NCBI GenBank assembly: GCA_964639245.1
Contig: CAZXCU010000003.1
Coordinates: 319,603 to 383,602, forward strand
Origin: SB15 sp964639245
GTDB lineage: Bacteria; Chloroflexota; Anaerolineae; Aggregatilineales; J027
Direction: 5' to 3'
DNA: 64,000 nucleotides
In this document: positions 16,696 to 25,453 of the stretch, in pieces
Numbering within the stretch: the stretch's first letter is position 1
Layout: every line of letters starts with the position of its first letter
Position numbers and translations under genes: made by a program
The notes under the pieces: model-generated
Databases searched by the model: none
What the model was told of the DNA's origin: nothing
What the model saw: only the letters and a program-made list of their open reading frames with translations

Positions 16696-18411
16696 ATGAA
16701 AAAAATACTATGGCTGCTGATCATTTTTGCTACTTTGCCAATATACGCTCAAGAAATTCCTAACAATCTCATTGAAATTACTCCCACTAACCAAAATGAA
16801 CTTGAGGTACTAGCGATACTAGGGTCAGGCCAAATTTACACGGTTGCATGGTCGTCGGATGGTCGCCATATAGCCACAGGAGGCAACGGCGGTCTTAACC
16901 TTTATGATAGCCGTGAACCCGAGGTTCCCATTTTGCGTGACCCCACCAGTCCGCGTGTTCAAGTGGTTTTTTCACCGGACGGGCAATGGGTCGCTAGCGC
17001 TGACGGAAGAAATGTCTACCTGCATGATTTAAATACAGGAGCGCTTGTGCAGACGTTTAGCCATAATACAGATGGTCAAATTGAAATACCTCCATCTGCG
17101 GGCAGGGAACGGATTAACTTGCTGACTTTTAGCGCGGACTCACAATTCCTAATTACGTTTGCTAAAGAGGACATGGCAAGAATGAAACGTTGGGATCTCC
17201 GCACAGGGGAGGCGGAAGAACTCTATGCTACCAGTGACGGTATCTCCGCGATGCAATTTATTGAGGAGGAGAACGCGCTTATTATGCGGACAGCGCAGGG
17301 TTTTGAACGATTAGATTTGCCCCAAACAACTATTTCGCCTGTCTTTAACCAGTGTAATGGGTATGAATATCGTTGGGGGCCACTTGGCTATGTGCCTGAA
17401 GCGGAACAGGTGATTTGTCTCAAAGAGGACAGAAACACTCAAACTTTTGAAATCTGGGATCTTTTCTCAAACACGCTTTCCTATCAAGTAGAGTTTCCCT
17501 ATGTACCTTGGCAATATTGGTACTATGCCAATTTTTCGCCAGAGACCGAGACTTTAGCGTCAGCACATAGAAGGGAGGACACAACTTCTGCCGTTTACAT
17601 CTGGGATTCCGCTGAGGCCTCCCTAGAATTATTGACTGAAACCAATGGTATGGTGAATGCGCTGGAATTTAGTCCTGATGGGCAACTCCTAGCGATAGGC
17701 GGGCTGGACGGAGTTTTACAAATTTGGGATGTTGCCAGCCGACAAATTGTGCATCAAGTGGGTGTTGGACACACTACCAATATTACGACGCTCACCTTTA
17801 GTCAGGATGGGACGCAGCTTGTTTCTGCCTCTGGCATACCCAGCTATTATCGACAATCCCTTTTAGACAATTCCGTCTGGCTGTGGGAAATAGAGACGCT
17901 GGCAGGGCAGCAACTCTGGCAAGATGACACCACAATCACAGTTGCTTTTTATCTGGATGACACCCGCCTGTTGATTGGCTCGATTGATGGCGATATGGTG
18001 GTTTATGATATAGCTAAGAATCGCATTTCGCATTATTTATCGAATAACGACAGAATTACAAGCGGCGCGGTTAACAATGACCAAACACTGGTAGCGCTGG
18101 CCTCTAACCGCAGTATTCATTTCTGGGATATTAGCGGCGAAAAGCCTTTTGTTGTCAATGTGATTCCCAAAGGCGCGATGCAGTTGCGTTTCAGCCCCGA
18201 TGGACAATGGTTGAAGGATAGCAGACAACGTTATTGGCGAATTGAACAAAACGGACAGTTAATCAGCGAATGGACGGGAAGTGTCCCCGAATTTAGTGAG
18301 TTTGACCTGTTGCGCGATGCGTACCCTGTGATGGCTTTTAATGCTAACCATACTTTGCTGGCAACGGGAAATACAGAGGGCATCATCCGCCTCTGGGGGA
18401 TACCCCAATAA
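16696..18411 (+). CDS. Secreted WD40-repeat protein
   Basis: A 571-residue protein with an N-terminal signal peptide (cleavage near PIYAQ). At least seven WD40-like blades are visible, e.g. VAWSSDGRHIATGG, VVFSPDGQWVASAD, LEFSPDGQLLAIGG-DGVLQIWDV, LTFSQDGTQLVSASG and the last TGNTEGIIRLWG. It is long enough for two propellers. It is likely extracytoplasmic with a scaffold or binding role and no catalytic signature. Followed by a strong bidirectional terminator. Similar in kind to the WD40 protein at 54075-55037. Confidence 0.82.
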   Translation: MKKILWLLIIFATLPIYAQEIPNNLIEITPTNQNELEVLAILGSGQIYTVAWSSDGRHIATGGNGGLNLYDSREPEVPILRDPTSPRVQVVFSPDGQWVASADGRNVYLHDLNTGALVQTFSHNTDGQIEIPPSAGRERINLLTFSADSQFLITFAKEDMARMKRWDLRTGEAEELYATSDGISAMQFIEEENALIMRTAQGFERLDLPQTTISPVFNQCNGYEYRWGPLGYVPEAEQVICLKEDRNTQTFEIWDLFSNTLSYQVEFPYVPWQYWYYANFSPETETLASAHRREDTTSAVYIWDSAEASLELLTETNGMVNALEFSPDGQLLAIGGLDGVLQIWDVASRQIVHQVGVGHTTNITTLTFSQDGTQLVSASGIPSYYRQSLLDNSVWLWEIETLAGQQLWQDDTTITVAFYLDDTRLLIGSIDGDMVVYDIAKNRISHYLSNNDRITSGAVNNDQTLVALASNRSIHFWDISGEKPFVVNVIPKGAMQLRFSPDGQWLKDSRQRYWRIEQNGQLISEWTGSVPEFSEFDLLRDAYPVMAFNANHTLLATGNTEGIIRLWGIPQ

Positions 18412-18442
18412 AAAAAGCGGGGCGTGTTTGCGCCCCTTGTTT
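18411..18442. terminator. Bidirectional terminator between convergent genes
   Basis: An A-tract, a GGGGCG/CGCCCC stem with a 6-base loop (18419-18436), then a T-rich tract (TTGTTTT). It works on paper for both the WD40 gene and the convergent SH3b gene. Confidence 0.75.
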
Positions 18443-19356
18443 TAGTACATTTTCAAGATAGGCAGCCCTTCCCATCCATCGGCTACATAGACATTTCTAC
18501 CCCATATCCAACCGACCTTGCCCTGATGTTCAGCCTGAAACCAGCAATAACGATGCACATCGCACTCGGTTCGTCCAATAAGTCGAAGCGAAGTGCCAAC
18601 GGGAAGGTACGCAACATGAGGACGTGCATAAGTCGACTCAGGATAGAGCCTCAAGTAACTATTTCGTCGGGTAGTGGTTTGAATTTCACTGATTGGATTT
18701 TCAGTTGCATGGGTGACTTCATCATAGATGAAAACTGGTAAATTGACATTCATCCAATTGATAATTGACTCATAAAAATTGCCAATACAATCGGCATATG
18801 CCCATCCCTCCGCGCCGCTTTCGGGATGCAATACCCGCACAAACGGTGCATATGCACCGTTAATCACCGCATTGCCTGTGATAATGACCTTTGTTTCCGG
18901 CAGTAGGCGGGCAATCGTTTCGCTGTTACGCCAAGGAGCCGCCCGCAGTCGAATAGGCGAACCTATACAAAAACTTGTCTGGCTTTCTAGGGGCAAAGGC
19001 AAGGTATCATTTTCTACATAAGCGGGATTTTGAATTTCAAACTGATTTAAGACAGGAATGGCGGATTTCCAACTGGCATCTTGAAAGTACAGATAGCTGG
19101 TGTCCACCCAACCTGTCATGCCGTTGGAAAGCGAACTGGCACGTACCCAAAAGCCGTCGTAGCCTTCCTCACGCTGCAAGACTTGAAGTTGGTCACCTTG
19201 CGTAAGTTCGCCCACCCGGGGCGCTCCTCTTGAGGGAACAGCATAGACGGTTAGGGTGGCGTAGATCACTTCGGCGATGATCTGTCCTGATTCTTGCGCG
19301 GTCACGGGCTGCCATAAACTGAGGCTAATCAATGAAACTAAAAGTAGATATTTCAT
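18442..19356 (-). CDS. Secreted protein with three SH3b-like domains
   Basis: A 304-residue protein starting MKYLLLVSLISL at 19356 (AAAGGAG seven bases upstream; the annotated-looking upstream codon is TTG). The signal peptide ends VTAQE. Three bacterial SH3-like modules are visible: around residues 28-90 (LTVYAVPSRGAPRVGELTQGDQLQVL...GWVDTSYL), 130-190 (IRLRAAPWRNSETIARLLPETKVIITG...GWAYADCI) and 230-295 (SYLRLYPESTYARPHVAYLPVGTSLRLIG...VGWIWGRNVYV). SH3b domains usually bind cell-wall peptides. No enzymatic domain. Convergent with the WD40 gene. Confidence 0.8.
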   Translation of the reverse strand: MKYLLLVSLISLSLWQPVTAQESGQIIAEVIYATLTVYAVPSRGAPRVGELTQGDQLQVLQREEGYDGFWVRASSLSNGMTGWVDTSYLYFQDASWKSAIPVLNQFEIQNPAYVENDTLPLPLESQTSFCIGSPIRLRAAPWRNSETIARLLPETKVIITGNAVINGAYAPFVRVLHPESGAEGWAYADCIGNFYESIINWMNVNLPVFIYDEVTHATENPISEIQTTTRRNSYLRLYPESTYARPHVAYLPVGTSLRLIGRTECDVHRYCWFQAEHQGKVGWIWGRNVYVADGWEGLPILKMY

Positions 19357-19448
19357 CAAATTTCTCCTTTAGCCTCATTGTAAAAAATTTTATTTTGATT
19401 AATTGGATGAATAAAGGGCGCTCAAATGATAGCTGCATCACAGGATGC

Positions 19449-21005
19449 TTACTCCCATTCAATGGTGGCGGGGGGCTTGCTGGTAATGTCATACACCACC
19501 CGATTAATCCCGCGTATTTCATTCACAATCCGACTGCTCACCCGCGCCAGAAAATCATAGGGAATCCGCGCCCAATCTGCCGTCATAAAATCATCGGTGG
19601 TGACAGCACGCAGCGCCACCACTTCCTCATAGGTGCGGTTGTCGCCCATCACCCCCACACTTTGCACAGGCAGCAGCACGACAAACGCCTGCGAGGTAAA
19701 GCCGCGTAACATGCCCGCGCTGCGAAGTTCGCTGGTGAAAATCTCGTCAGCCGCACGCAGTTTTTCGACCCGTTCCCATGTCACCTCCCCCAAACAGCGA
19801 ATCGCCAAGCCGGGGCCGGGAAAGGGCTGTCGCCAGACAATTTCCTCTGGCAATCCGAGCGCTTCGCCCACTTTTCGCACCTCATCCTTGAACAAATCGC
19901 GCAGGGGTTCGACCACCTTTTCTTTCATCCGGTCTGGCAGCCCACCCACGTTATGATGGGATTTAATCCGCTTTGCGCCGGGTCTGCCTGTTCCCGCGCT
20001 TTCGATGACATCCGGGTAAATTGTCCCCTGTGCCAGCCAATCAAACGCGCCTATCTGTTCCGCCGTTTTTTCAAAAGTTTCCACAAACAAGCGTCCGATG
20101 AGGGTGCGTTTTTCTTCCGGTTCGGTGATGCCTTGCAACGCGCTAAAAAATTCTTCTGTCGCATTGGCCGCTTGCAGGGGTAGCCCCAATTCTGTGCCAA
20201 AAATCTGCACCACCGATTCCGGTTCACCCGCCCGCATCAGGCCATGATTCACAAAAACGGGCATCAATTGGCTGCCGATTGCCCTTTGAATCAGTGCGCC
20301 CGCCACTGCCGAATCGACACCACCGCTTAATCCGAGTAACACTTTGCCTGTACCCACCTTCTCGCGGATAGCCTGCACAGATTCCTCAATAAAATTAATC
20401 GGAGTCCATTGACGGGGCGATTGACATTCCTCAATCACAAAATTGTGTAAAATTTCCTTGCCGTGTTCGGTGTGGGTCACTTCGGGATGAAACTGTACCC
20501 CATAGATTTTGCGTGCTGTGCTGCCAAACGCGGCATAGGCGGAACCTTCGCTGGTTGCCAGCGCGGTAAAACCATCCGGTAATTTTTCTACATGGTCGCC
20601 GTGACTCATCCACACCTGCTGGTGCGAGTCCAACCCATGAAAAATCGGCGCTTGCCCCTGAATTTCTACCAGTGCCGCGCCAAATTCTCGAATCGGAGTC
20701 GGGGTGACTTTTCCGCCAAGTGTCTGTGCCAGCAGTTGCAAGCCGTAACAAATTCCCAGCACAGGGACACCGCACGACAGCACCCATGCGGGCAGAGTCG
20801 GCGCATCCTGTTCGTAAATGCTGGCTGGCCCGCCGGACAAAATCACCCCGCGAAAATCGGGAACGGTTGCCTGTGCTTCGGAAAGAGTCACGTCATAGGG
20901 CAGCATCGCCGCGTAGACTCCGGCTTCACGAACACGACGGGCGATCAATTGCGCCGTTTGTGAGCCGTAATCCAACACCACGACTCCACCATTTTTGAGG
21001 GACAT
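19449..21005 (-). CDS. guaA: GMP synthase (glutamine-hydrolysing)
   Basis: A 518-residue enzyme converting XMP to GMP with glutamine and ATP. It starts MSLKNGGVVVLDYGSQ at 21005; eight extra residues to 21029 are unlikely. The class I glutaminase domain has GICYGLQ (nucleophile C86) and the VQFHPEV His/Glu pair. The ATP-pyrophosphatase P-loop is LSGGVDSAVAG, and the C-terminal dimerisation domain ends KPPATIEWE. Complete and of normal length. It lies 68 bases downstream of xpt on the same strand, forming a purine salvage/synthesis pair. Confidence 0.97.
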   Translation of the reverse strand: MSLKNGGVVVLDYGSQTAQLIARRVREAGVYAAMLPYDVTLSEAQATVPDFRGVILSGGPASIYEQDAPTLPAWVLSCGVPVLGICYGLQLLAQTLGGKVTPTPIREFGAALVEIQGQAPIFHGLDSHQQVWMSHGDHVEKLPDGFTALATSEGSAYAAFGSTARKIYGVQFHPEVTHTEHGKEILHNFVIEECQSPRQWTPINFIEESVQAIREKVGTGKVLLGLSGGVDSAVAGALIQRAIGSQLMPVFVNHGLMRAGEPESVVQIFGTELGLPLQAANATEEFFSALQGITEPEEKRTLIGRLFVETFEKTAEQIGAFDWLAQGTIYPDVIESAGTGRPGAKRIKSHHNVGGLPDRMKEKVVEPLRDLFKDEVRKVGEALGLPEEIVWRQPFPGPGLAIRCLGEVTWERVEKLRAADEIFTSELRSAGMLRGFTSQAFVVLLPVQSVGVMGDNRTYEEVVALRAVTTDDFMTADWARIPYDFLARVSSRIVNEIRGINRVVYDITSKPPATIEWE

Positions 21006-21029
21006 GAAGATACATCCTTTGGGTTTCAA

Positions 21030-21068
21030 AGTCCCTCTCCGCTAGTGGGAGAGGGATTTAGGGTGAGG
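21030..21068. repeat. Dispersed hairpin repeat (GGAGAGGG type), xpt-guaA spacer
   Basis: CCCTCTCC-GCTAGT-GGGAGAGGG followed by ATTTAGGGTGAGG makes a hairpin in the xpt-guaA spacer. A related sequence lies inside the TIR-NB-ARC gene near 50167-50206 (CCCCTCCCCACCAGTGGAGAGGGG). Similar boilerplate repeats are common in many bacterial genomes. It may act as an mRNA-stabilising or attenuating hairpin here. Confidence 0.6.
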
Positions 21069-21073
21069 AAAAA

Positions 21074-21649
21074 CTAGGCCATTTCGATTTTACCGTTATC
21101 CATATTGGTAATGGTGACGAGTGCTTCAATCGGCACTTTGTAGCGCGATTCGAGCAGGGCGCGTCCACCTTCAAAGGATTTTTCGATGACGGCAGCAATC
21201 CCGACCAGATCACAATTTGCTCCATTGACAATGCGTGCCAGCGCCCGCAGAGTCTGACCGGAAGCCAGAAAATCATCCACAATCAGCACACGATCTCCGG
21301 CGGGCATAAATTCCGCCGACACCAGCAGCATGACTTCATGCCCGCCTTTGGTATGGGTGGGGGCGGTTTCCAGCAGCACCGGGCCATACATGGTGATCGG
21401 TTTTTTCTTACGGGCATACACAACAGGAACACCCAGCGCTAACGCAGTCATGGTGGCGGGAGCAATGCCCGAAACTTCGGCGGTTAAGACACGGGTCGGT
21501 TGGAGATGGCGAAACCGCCCTGCCAATTCTTCACCCATCGCTTTAATTAAGACCGGATCCATCTGATGATTGAGGATGCTATCAATTTTGAGAATCCCAT
21601 CCCCCAGATTTTTGCCTTCTTGGAGGATACGTTCTTTTAACGCCTGCAT
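21074..21649 (-). CDS. xpt: Xanthine phosphoribosyltransferase
   Basis: A 191-residue type I PRTase that converts xanthine plus PRPP to XMP, the substrate of the downstream GuaA. Family features: MQALKERILQEG, SILNHQMDP, TAEVSGIAPA, VYARKKKP, and the PRPP-binding VLIVDDFLASGQT. Length is that of Bacillus-type Xpt. The upstream 120 bases show no convincing purine-riboswitch core, so regulation is not evident. Operonic with guaA. Confidence 0.94.
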   Translation of the reverse strand: MQALKERILQEGKNLGDGILKIDSILNHQMDPVLIKAMGEELAGRFRHLQPTRVLTAEVSGIAPATMTALALGVPVVYARKKKPITMYGPVLLETAPTHTKGGHEVMLLVSAEFMPAGDRVLIVDDFLASGQTLRALARIVNGANCDLVGIAAVIEKSFEGGRALLESRYKVPIEALVTITNMDNGKIEMA

Positions 21650-21772
21650 AAGTAAACCTCACTCAATGAATAGCGCATATTGTACCCCTTGCGGCAGGGA
21701 TAATCTATTCAAGACGACCAAGTAAGAAAATCCTTTTTTCGGGCGTTCTGGATAACAAAAGGGAAGCAAACG

Positions 21773-22234
21773 ATGAGCAAATATCTTGTATGGTCATGGG
21801 TTTTCATTTTGCTACTGGCTGCGTGCAGCGACACCTCCCCCACCAAAACCGAATCTGCCCTGCCCACCGCCGAAACAGAGGATGAATTGGCCTCACTGCG
21901 GGATGCGGATGTGCCAGCCCTGCCCTTTGGGGACAACCCCGACCCGACCAAATGTGGCATCCCCGAACAGTGGTTTGGTGAAAAAACAGCGTGGCTGAAT
22001 GGCATTTATGAAGGCGAAATGCTTCAAGAGACGGTGCTGCTCTACAGCAGCCACAACCGCCTGAGCATTACCGCCCGCGCCCCGCATGGTACCCCTGTTG
22101 AAATCCTCATGTACCAGAACAATCCAGTGCTGGATTATTATTTGGTGAAATTATCGGATGCCCCCAAGGGCGAAAATCAGGGTTGGATTCCCGCGCCGTT
22201 GTTATCGTTTGAACCCATATCGGGCGGGGGATAA
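21773..22234 (+). CDS. Small lipoprotein with SH3-like domain
   Basis: A 153-residue lipoprotein: signal peptide with lipobox LLAAC (Cys about 18), then a Thr/Glu/Ser-rich linker, then a compact region (KTAWLNGIYEGEMLQETVLLYSS to GWIPAPLLSFE) that reads like one divergent SH3b domain. It is likely anchored on the outer face of the cytoplasmic membrane. Divergent from xpt by about 120 bases. Function unknown. Confidence 0.65.
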   Translation: MSKYLVWSWVFILLLAACSDTSPTKTESALPTAETEDELASLRDADVPALPFGDNPDPTKCGIPEQWFGEKTAWLNGIYEGEMLQETVLLYSSHNRLSITARAPHGTPVEILMYQNNPVLDYYLVKLSDAPKGENQGWIPAPLLSFEPISGGG

Positions 22235-22275
22235 AAATTCGTTTTCAGTAGGAAAAAGCGCCTAATAAAGCCCGC

Positions 22276-22372
22276 GAGACCGTCTGAATATTATCTAAAA
22301 AGGGTCGGAATCGGGGCATGTTCATCTATTGGGGGAACAAAGTTTCCGGTGCCGTCCCCCTACCGCCGAAAA
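22276..22372. repeat. Dispersed repeat, copy B
   Basis: GAGACCGTCTGAATATTATC...GGAATCGGGGCATGTTCAT...AAAGTTTCC...GTCCCCCTACC resembles 4029-4125 with small gaps. It lies in the 579-base gene-free stretch 22235-22813, which otherwise holds two gene remnants. Confidence 0.5.
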
Positions 22373-22410
22373 GCCCGAATTTTCAGACAGTTCTCTCAAT
22401 CAAGTTTACT

Positions 22411-22540
22411 GCGCCGTCCACCAGCAAAATTGTCCCTGTGACCATGGCGGCGGCAGGGGAAGGCAAATTCAACAAAGCGTCTGCCAATCGGTTGGGTGAA
22501 ATTGGCGTGTTGGGTAGCGGCATACAGAATCGCCCGTGAA
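22411..22540 (-). pseudogene. Remnant of a short-chain dehydrogenase C-terminus
   Basis: On the minus strand the frame reads RLADALLNLPSPAAAMVTG and on to TILLVDGA, the end of an SDR enzyme. Bases 22411-22462 are identical over 52 bases to 23693-23744, inside the 3' end of the intact SDR gene at 23677-24444. Similarity stops abruptly upstream. It has no catalytic region and no proper start, so it is a duplicated or leftover tail. Confidence 0.7.
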
Positions 22541-22578
22541 CAAATCGCAAAACATACCCCTTCATGTTTCATCTCGCG

Positions 22579-22687
22579 TTAGTCGCCATTGTCATTTTCA
22601 ACTTTAAAGCCCAGCACATCCCGATAAAAAGGCCATTTTTTCAATATCATCGGTCAAGAGAGTGATAAGGTTGATACGTGGTTTCAT
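22579..22687 (-). pseudogene. Frameshifted remnant of a VOC/glyoxalase-fold protein
   Basis: From ATG at 22687 the frame reads MKPRINLITLLTDDIEKMAF. A one-base shift is then needed to continue FYRDVLGFKVENDNGD before a stop at 22579. That is the first beta-alpha-beta half of a vicinal-oxygen-chelate (glyoxalase/bleomycin-resistance type) domain. The second half is missing, so this is gene decay. Confidence 0.7.
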
Positions 22688-22813
22688 GGAACATACTCCT
22701 TTAGATTTAACAGTATTATAGAACTTGTGTGCTGAATTTTCAATGACCTTAAATTATTTAACTCTTTTGAATGGTGTTCTTTATAATTAAACCTGAATTA
22801 AGGACGATAATCT

Positions 22814-23683
22814 ATGAAGCAAGTTTGGATACTTTTTATTGCTGTTGCTGGCGGGATAGTTATTGGAATTTCTCTCTATTTAATATCAAAACTGTTTGGC
22901 TACTACGGAGTTTGGTCTGCGGGTGTGGCGGGTATCGCTGGAATGCCTGTCATGTATTTAAGTGTCAAAAGATTGAAAATAAGATGGCGTGGATATGTCA
23001 TTCTATGTGGTATTTTACTAGGGTTAATTTCTTATGGAACTTACTATTATGCAGAATATAGAGCCTTTCTTCAAGATACCCGCGATGATATAACCATAAA
23101 TAATCCAAGTACAAGTGATGATGAGGCAAATAAGATAATTGGAGATTACTTACGTGAGGAAACAGGTTTAACGGGATTTGCAGGATATATTAAGCTGCTT
23201 GCACAAGAAGGTTTTACTGTAACTGATAGTTACTCCCCATATTACCCTCCCGGACAGAGTAACGTCAGCCAAGAGACAACCCCAGAAACACTTTTCCGAT
23301 GGTTATTGGAAATTATTGCTATTACATCAGGTGCTGCATGGATAGGTTATGCCCAAGCAAAAACTCCCTTTTGCGAAACTGAGAATGAATGGTTGAAATA
23401 TGATAACTTTTTAGGGGCAGTGCTTAAGCATGATAAAAAAGCCTTTCGTGAGTGCATTAATTCAATATCTTACATTACTGCGGCAACTTATATAAAAAAG
23501 AGCAGCCAAGAGCGTTCATCTTGGTATATTTACGCAGGGCGTTGTAACCCTGGCTCTCAAGAATGGTTTGTTGGCATCCTGAAACCCTATGGCATGTACA
23601 CTGTAGATGCTATGAAACCTGTCATCATGACCCATGAGCAGTATTTGCAATTTGTGAAATCCATAGGGCATCTAGGTCATTGA
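22814..23683 (+). CDS. A+T-rich membrane protein of unknown function
   Basis: A 289-residue protein with three N-terminal membrane helices (about residues 4-28, 33-50, 61-80), then a soluble region and a further hydrophobic stretch (LFRWLLEIIAITSGAAWIGYAQA, about 162-184) before a C-terminal soluble domain (DNFLGAVLKHDKKAFRECINSIS...). No family recognised. Its coding sequence is visibly richer in A+T than the neighbours. It sits between two copies of an SDR tail, and its stop overlaps the convergent SDR stop by 7 bases. Both are signs that it arrived by transfer or rearrangement. Confidence 0.7.
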   Translation: MKQVWILFIAVAGGIVIGISLYLISKLFGYYGVWSAGVAGIAGMPVMYLSVKRLKIRWRGYVILCGILLGLISYGTYYYAEYRAFLQDTRDDITINNPSTSDDEANKIIGDYLREETGLTGFAGYIKLLAQEGFTVTDSYSPYYPPGQSNVSQETTPETLFRWLLEIIAITSGAAWIGYAQAKTPFCETENEWLKYDNFLGAVLKHDKKAFRECINSISYITAATYIKKSSQERSSWYIYAGRCNPGSQEWFVGILKPYGMYTVDAMKPVIMTHEQYLQFVKSIGHLGH

Positions 23684-24444
23684 GCCGTCCACGCGCCGTC
23701 CACCAGCAAAATTGTCCCTGTGACCATGGCGGCGGCAGGGGAAGCCAAATAAATCACCGCGCCAGCCACATCGGTAATCGTGCCGACTTTGCCAATCGGC
23801 AGGCGATTTAAAACCCCCTCTAAATAATCGGGATTATCCAAACGTTCGGCGGTGCCGGGGGTGTAAATGAAGGTTGGCCCCACCGCATTAACGGTCACTC
23901 CCTGCGCTGACCATTCCAGCGCCAAGACGCGGGTAAGTTGGTTGACCCCGCCTTTGGTGGCACAATACACCGCATGGTCACGAATCCCGACCACGCTGGC
24001 CTGTGAACTCATGTTGATGATGCGCCCGTATTTTTGCCCCAGCATGATTTTGCCCGCCGCTTGACAGCAAAAAAATAGTCCCTTGAGATTGACATTCATC
24101 ATGTCATCCCAATCGGATTCGGTCACGTCCACCGCCGCATGATTCGCGCCTAAACCGGCATTGTTGACTACAATATCCAGCCTGCCAAAATGGGTATGCA
24201 CTTTTTCAAACGCGGCGTGAATCTGGCGAATGTCGCGCACATCCAACTGCACGGGGAGCGCTTCACCCCCTTCATTTTTTATCTCGTCGGCAAGTTGCTG
24301 CAAGGAATCCATATCCCGTGCTGCCACAGCGACTTTTGCGCCTGCATGGGCTAACGCTTTGGCGAGTCCATAGCCAATGCCTTTGCTCGCGCCTGTGACC
24401 AGCGCAATCTGGTTGGTTAAATCAAAACGGGGATAGTCCATCAT
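23677..24444 (-). CDS. Short-chain dehydrogenase/reductase
   Basis: A 255-residue classical SDR: NAD(P)-binding TGASKGIG near the N-terminus, VQLDVRD, NNAG, the catalytic Ser in INMSSQAS and YxxxK as YCATKGG, then the VNAVGPTFIYTPGT and SPAAAMVTG-TILLVDGA end. Start at 24444 (or the adjacent Met at 24441) follows GGGAGAAG. The longer open frame to 24600 runs through a dispersed repeat and is not real. Substrate unknown; similar enzymes oxidise polyols, gluconate or glucose. The first residues after the start give no export signal. Confidence 0.9.
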   Translation of the reverse strand: MMDYPRFDLTNQIALVTGASKGIGYGLAKALAHAGAKVAVAARDMDSLQQLADEIKNEGGEALPVQLDVRDIRQIHAAFEKVHTHFGRLDIVVNNAGLGANHAAVDVTESDWDDMMNVNLKGLFFCCQAAGKIMLGQKYGRIINMSSQASVVGIRDHAVYCATKGGVNQLTRVLALEWSAQGVTVNAVGPTFIYTPGTAERLDNPDYLEGVLNRLPIGKVGTITDVAGAVIYLASPAAAMVTGTILLVDGAWTAQ

Positions 24445-24532
24445 TATCTTCTCCCTAATGGATAAATCAAAAAAATACGCTTGTCTGTCGGACGCGATGA
24501 TGCAGATCAACAAAATAGGGCGGATAGCCAAA

Positions 24533-24599
24533 TGTACGGGCGTGGTCTGTGACCCGCCCTCATTCTCTTGCGGGGGTGGGTCACAGACCCACCCGTACA
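24533..24599. repeat. Inverted-repeat element (TGTACGGG...CCCGTACA)
   Basis: A 67-base element whose ends TGTACGGGCGTGGTCTGTGA and GGGTCACAGACCCACCCGTACA-type right arm (22 bases, shown here only by its position 24578-24599) are inverted copies with one extra base. It is the simple form of the repeats at 50373-50870 and 51090. A further GTCCCTAC/GTAGGGAC hairpin lies at about 24633-24660. The rest of 24445-24726 holds no gene that I can see. Confidence 0.7.
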
Positions 24600-24726
24600 C
24601 TATCCGTATTTAAAAGTGAAATTGCATTATCACGTCCCTACCGTGCGAATCGTAGGGACATGTGTTGTCCGCGAGCTTATTAGTAGTTGAATAGGTTTAT
24701 CCATAAACATTTCTACAAAAGCAAAT

Positions 24727-25404
24727 CTATCGCTTTATTTTACAGCGAATCGTATAGGCGGGTAAAAAACTGCTCAAGAGCGCGGGCATGTTTTGATAAA
24801 CGCCGAGTGGAAACAGCACTGAATACCACGCCACAATGTCCAAGCCCGCCTGTGCTAATAAATCGGGAATGGTGCGGCGGGTGAGCAGGGAAAGCTGCAC
24901 GGTGGGGTCAAGCCGGAAGGTGACTCCCTTGCGATACAGCAAATAATCGCCATTGAGTACCCAACCCAGCACCGCTTCCCCCTTTGGACGCAGCACACGG
25001 GCCACTTCGTTTAAAAAGGGCGTGTCCGGCGCGAGACATTGCCACACCCCCACCGCCAGCACGCCATCATAGGATGCGTTGCGGACGGGGAGATTTTCGA
25101 CATCTGCCAGCAGCACATGGGGGTAAATTGTCTGAGCATGGCGCAGCATCTGGTGAGAAAAATCCAACCCGGTGACATGGTTTTTTTCTTTGAGAAAACT
25201 GCCGGTGTCGCCACTCCCACAACCCGCGTCTAGCACCTCCCGATTTTGCCAGTGGCGCGTCGCCTGCTGGATGCTGGATTGGAGCAGGGCGTAGGTGCGC
25301 GGGTGACGGTAGCCGTTAAATTGGCGCAGACCGCCTTCGAGTGTTTCGGGGGCATCTTGCGAATCGTAGGCGGACTGCCAGCGTTTTTTCGTATTTGTGT
25401 TCAT
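24727..25404 (-). CDS. Class I SAM-dependent methyltransferase
   Basis: A 225-residue cytosolic protein with the Rossmann methyltransferase motifs: VLDAGCGSGDTG (motif I), TGLDFSHQML (acidic loop binding the ribose), LLADVENLPVRNASYDGVLAVGVWQCL (motif IV area) and the EVARVLRPKGEAVLG helix-strand. Substrate unknown; ubiquinone/menaquinone or small-molecule methylation are both possible. Divergent from the vWA surface protein by 50 bases. Confidence 0.8.
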   Translation of the reverse strand: MNTNTKKRWQSAYDSQDAPETLEGGLRQFNGYRHPRTYALLQSSIQQATRHWQNREVLDAGCGSGDTGSFLKEKNHVTGLDFSHQMLRHAQTIYPHVLLADVENLPVRNASYDGVLAVGVWQCLAPDTPFLNEVARVLRPKGEAVLGWVLNGDYLLYRKGVTFRLDPTVQLSLLTRRTIPDLLAQAGLDIVAWYSVLFPLGVYQNMPALLSSFLPAYTIRCKIKR

Positions 25405-25453
25405 GTTTCGTTAAAATATCCCTTGCGAAATCGAACCGGGAAAGTATCGTATC

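Noticed and set aside
21650..21772. Purine riboswitch upstream of xpt
   Set aside because: No three-stem purine-aptamer core with the conserved loops could be found.
24445..24600. N-terminal extension of the SDR protein
   Set aside because: It reads through a dispersed repeat; the conserved protein begins after GGGAGAAG at 24444.
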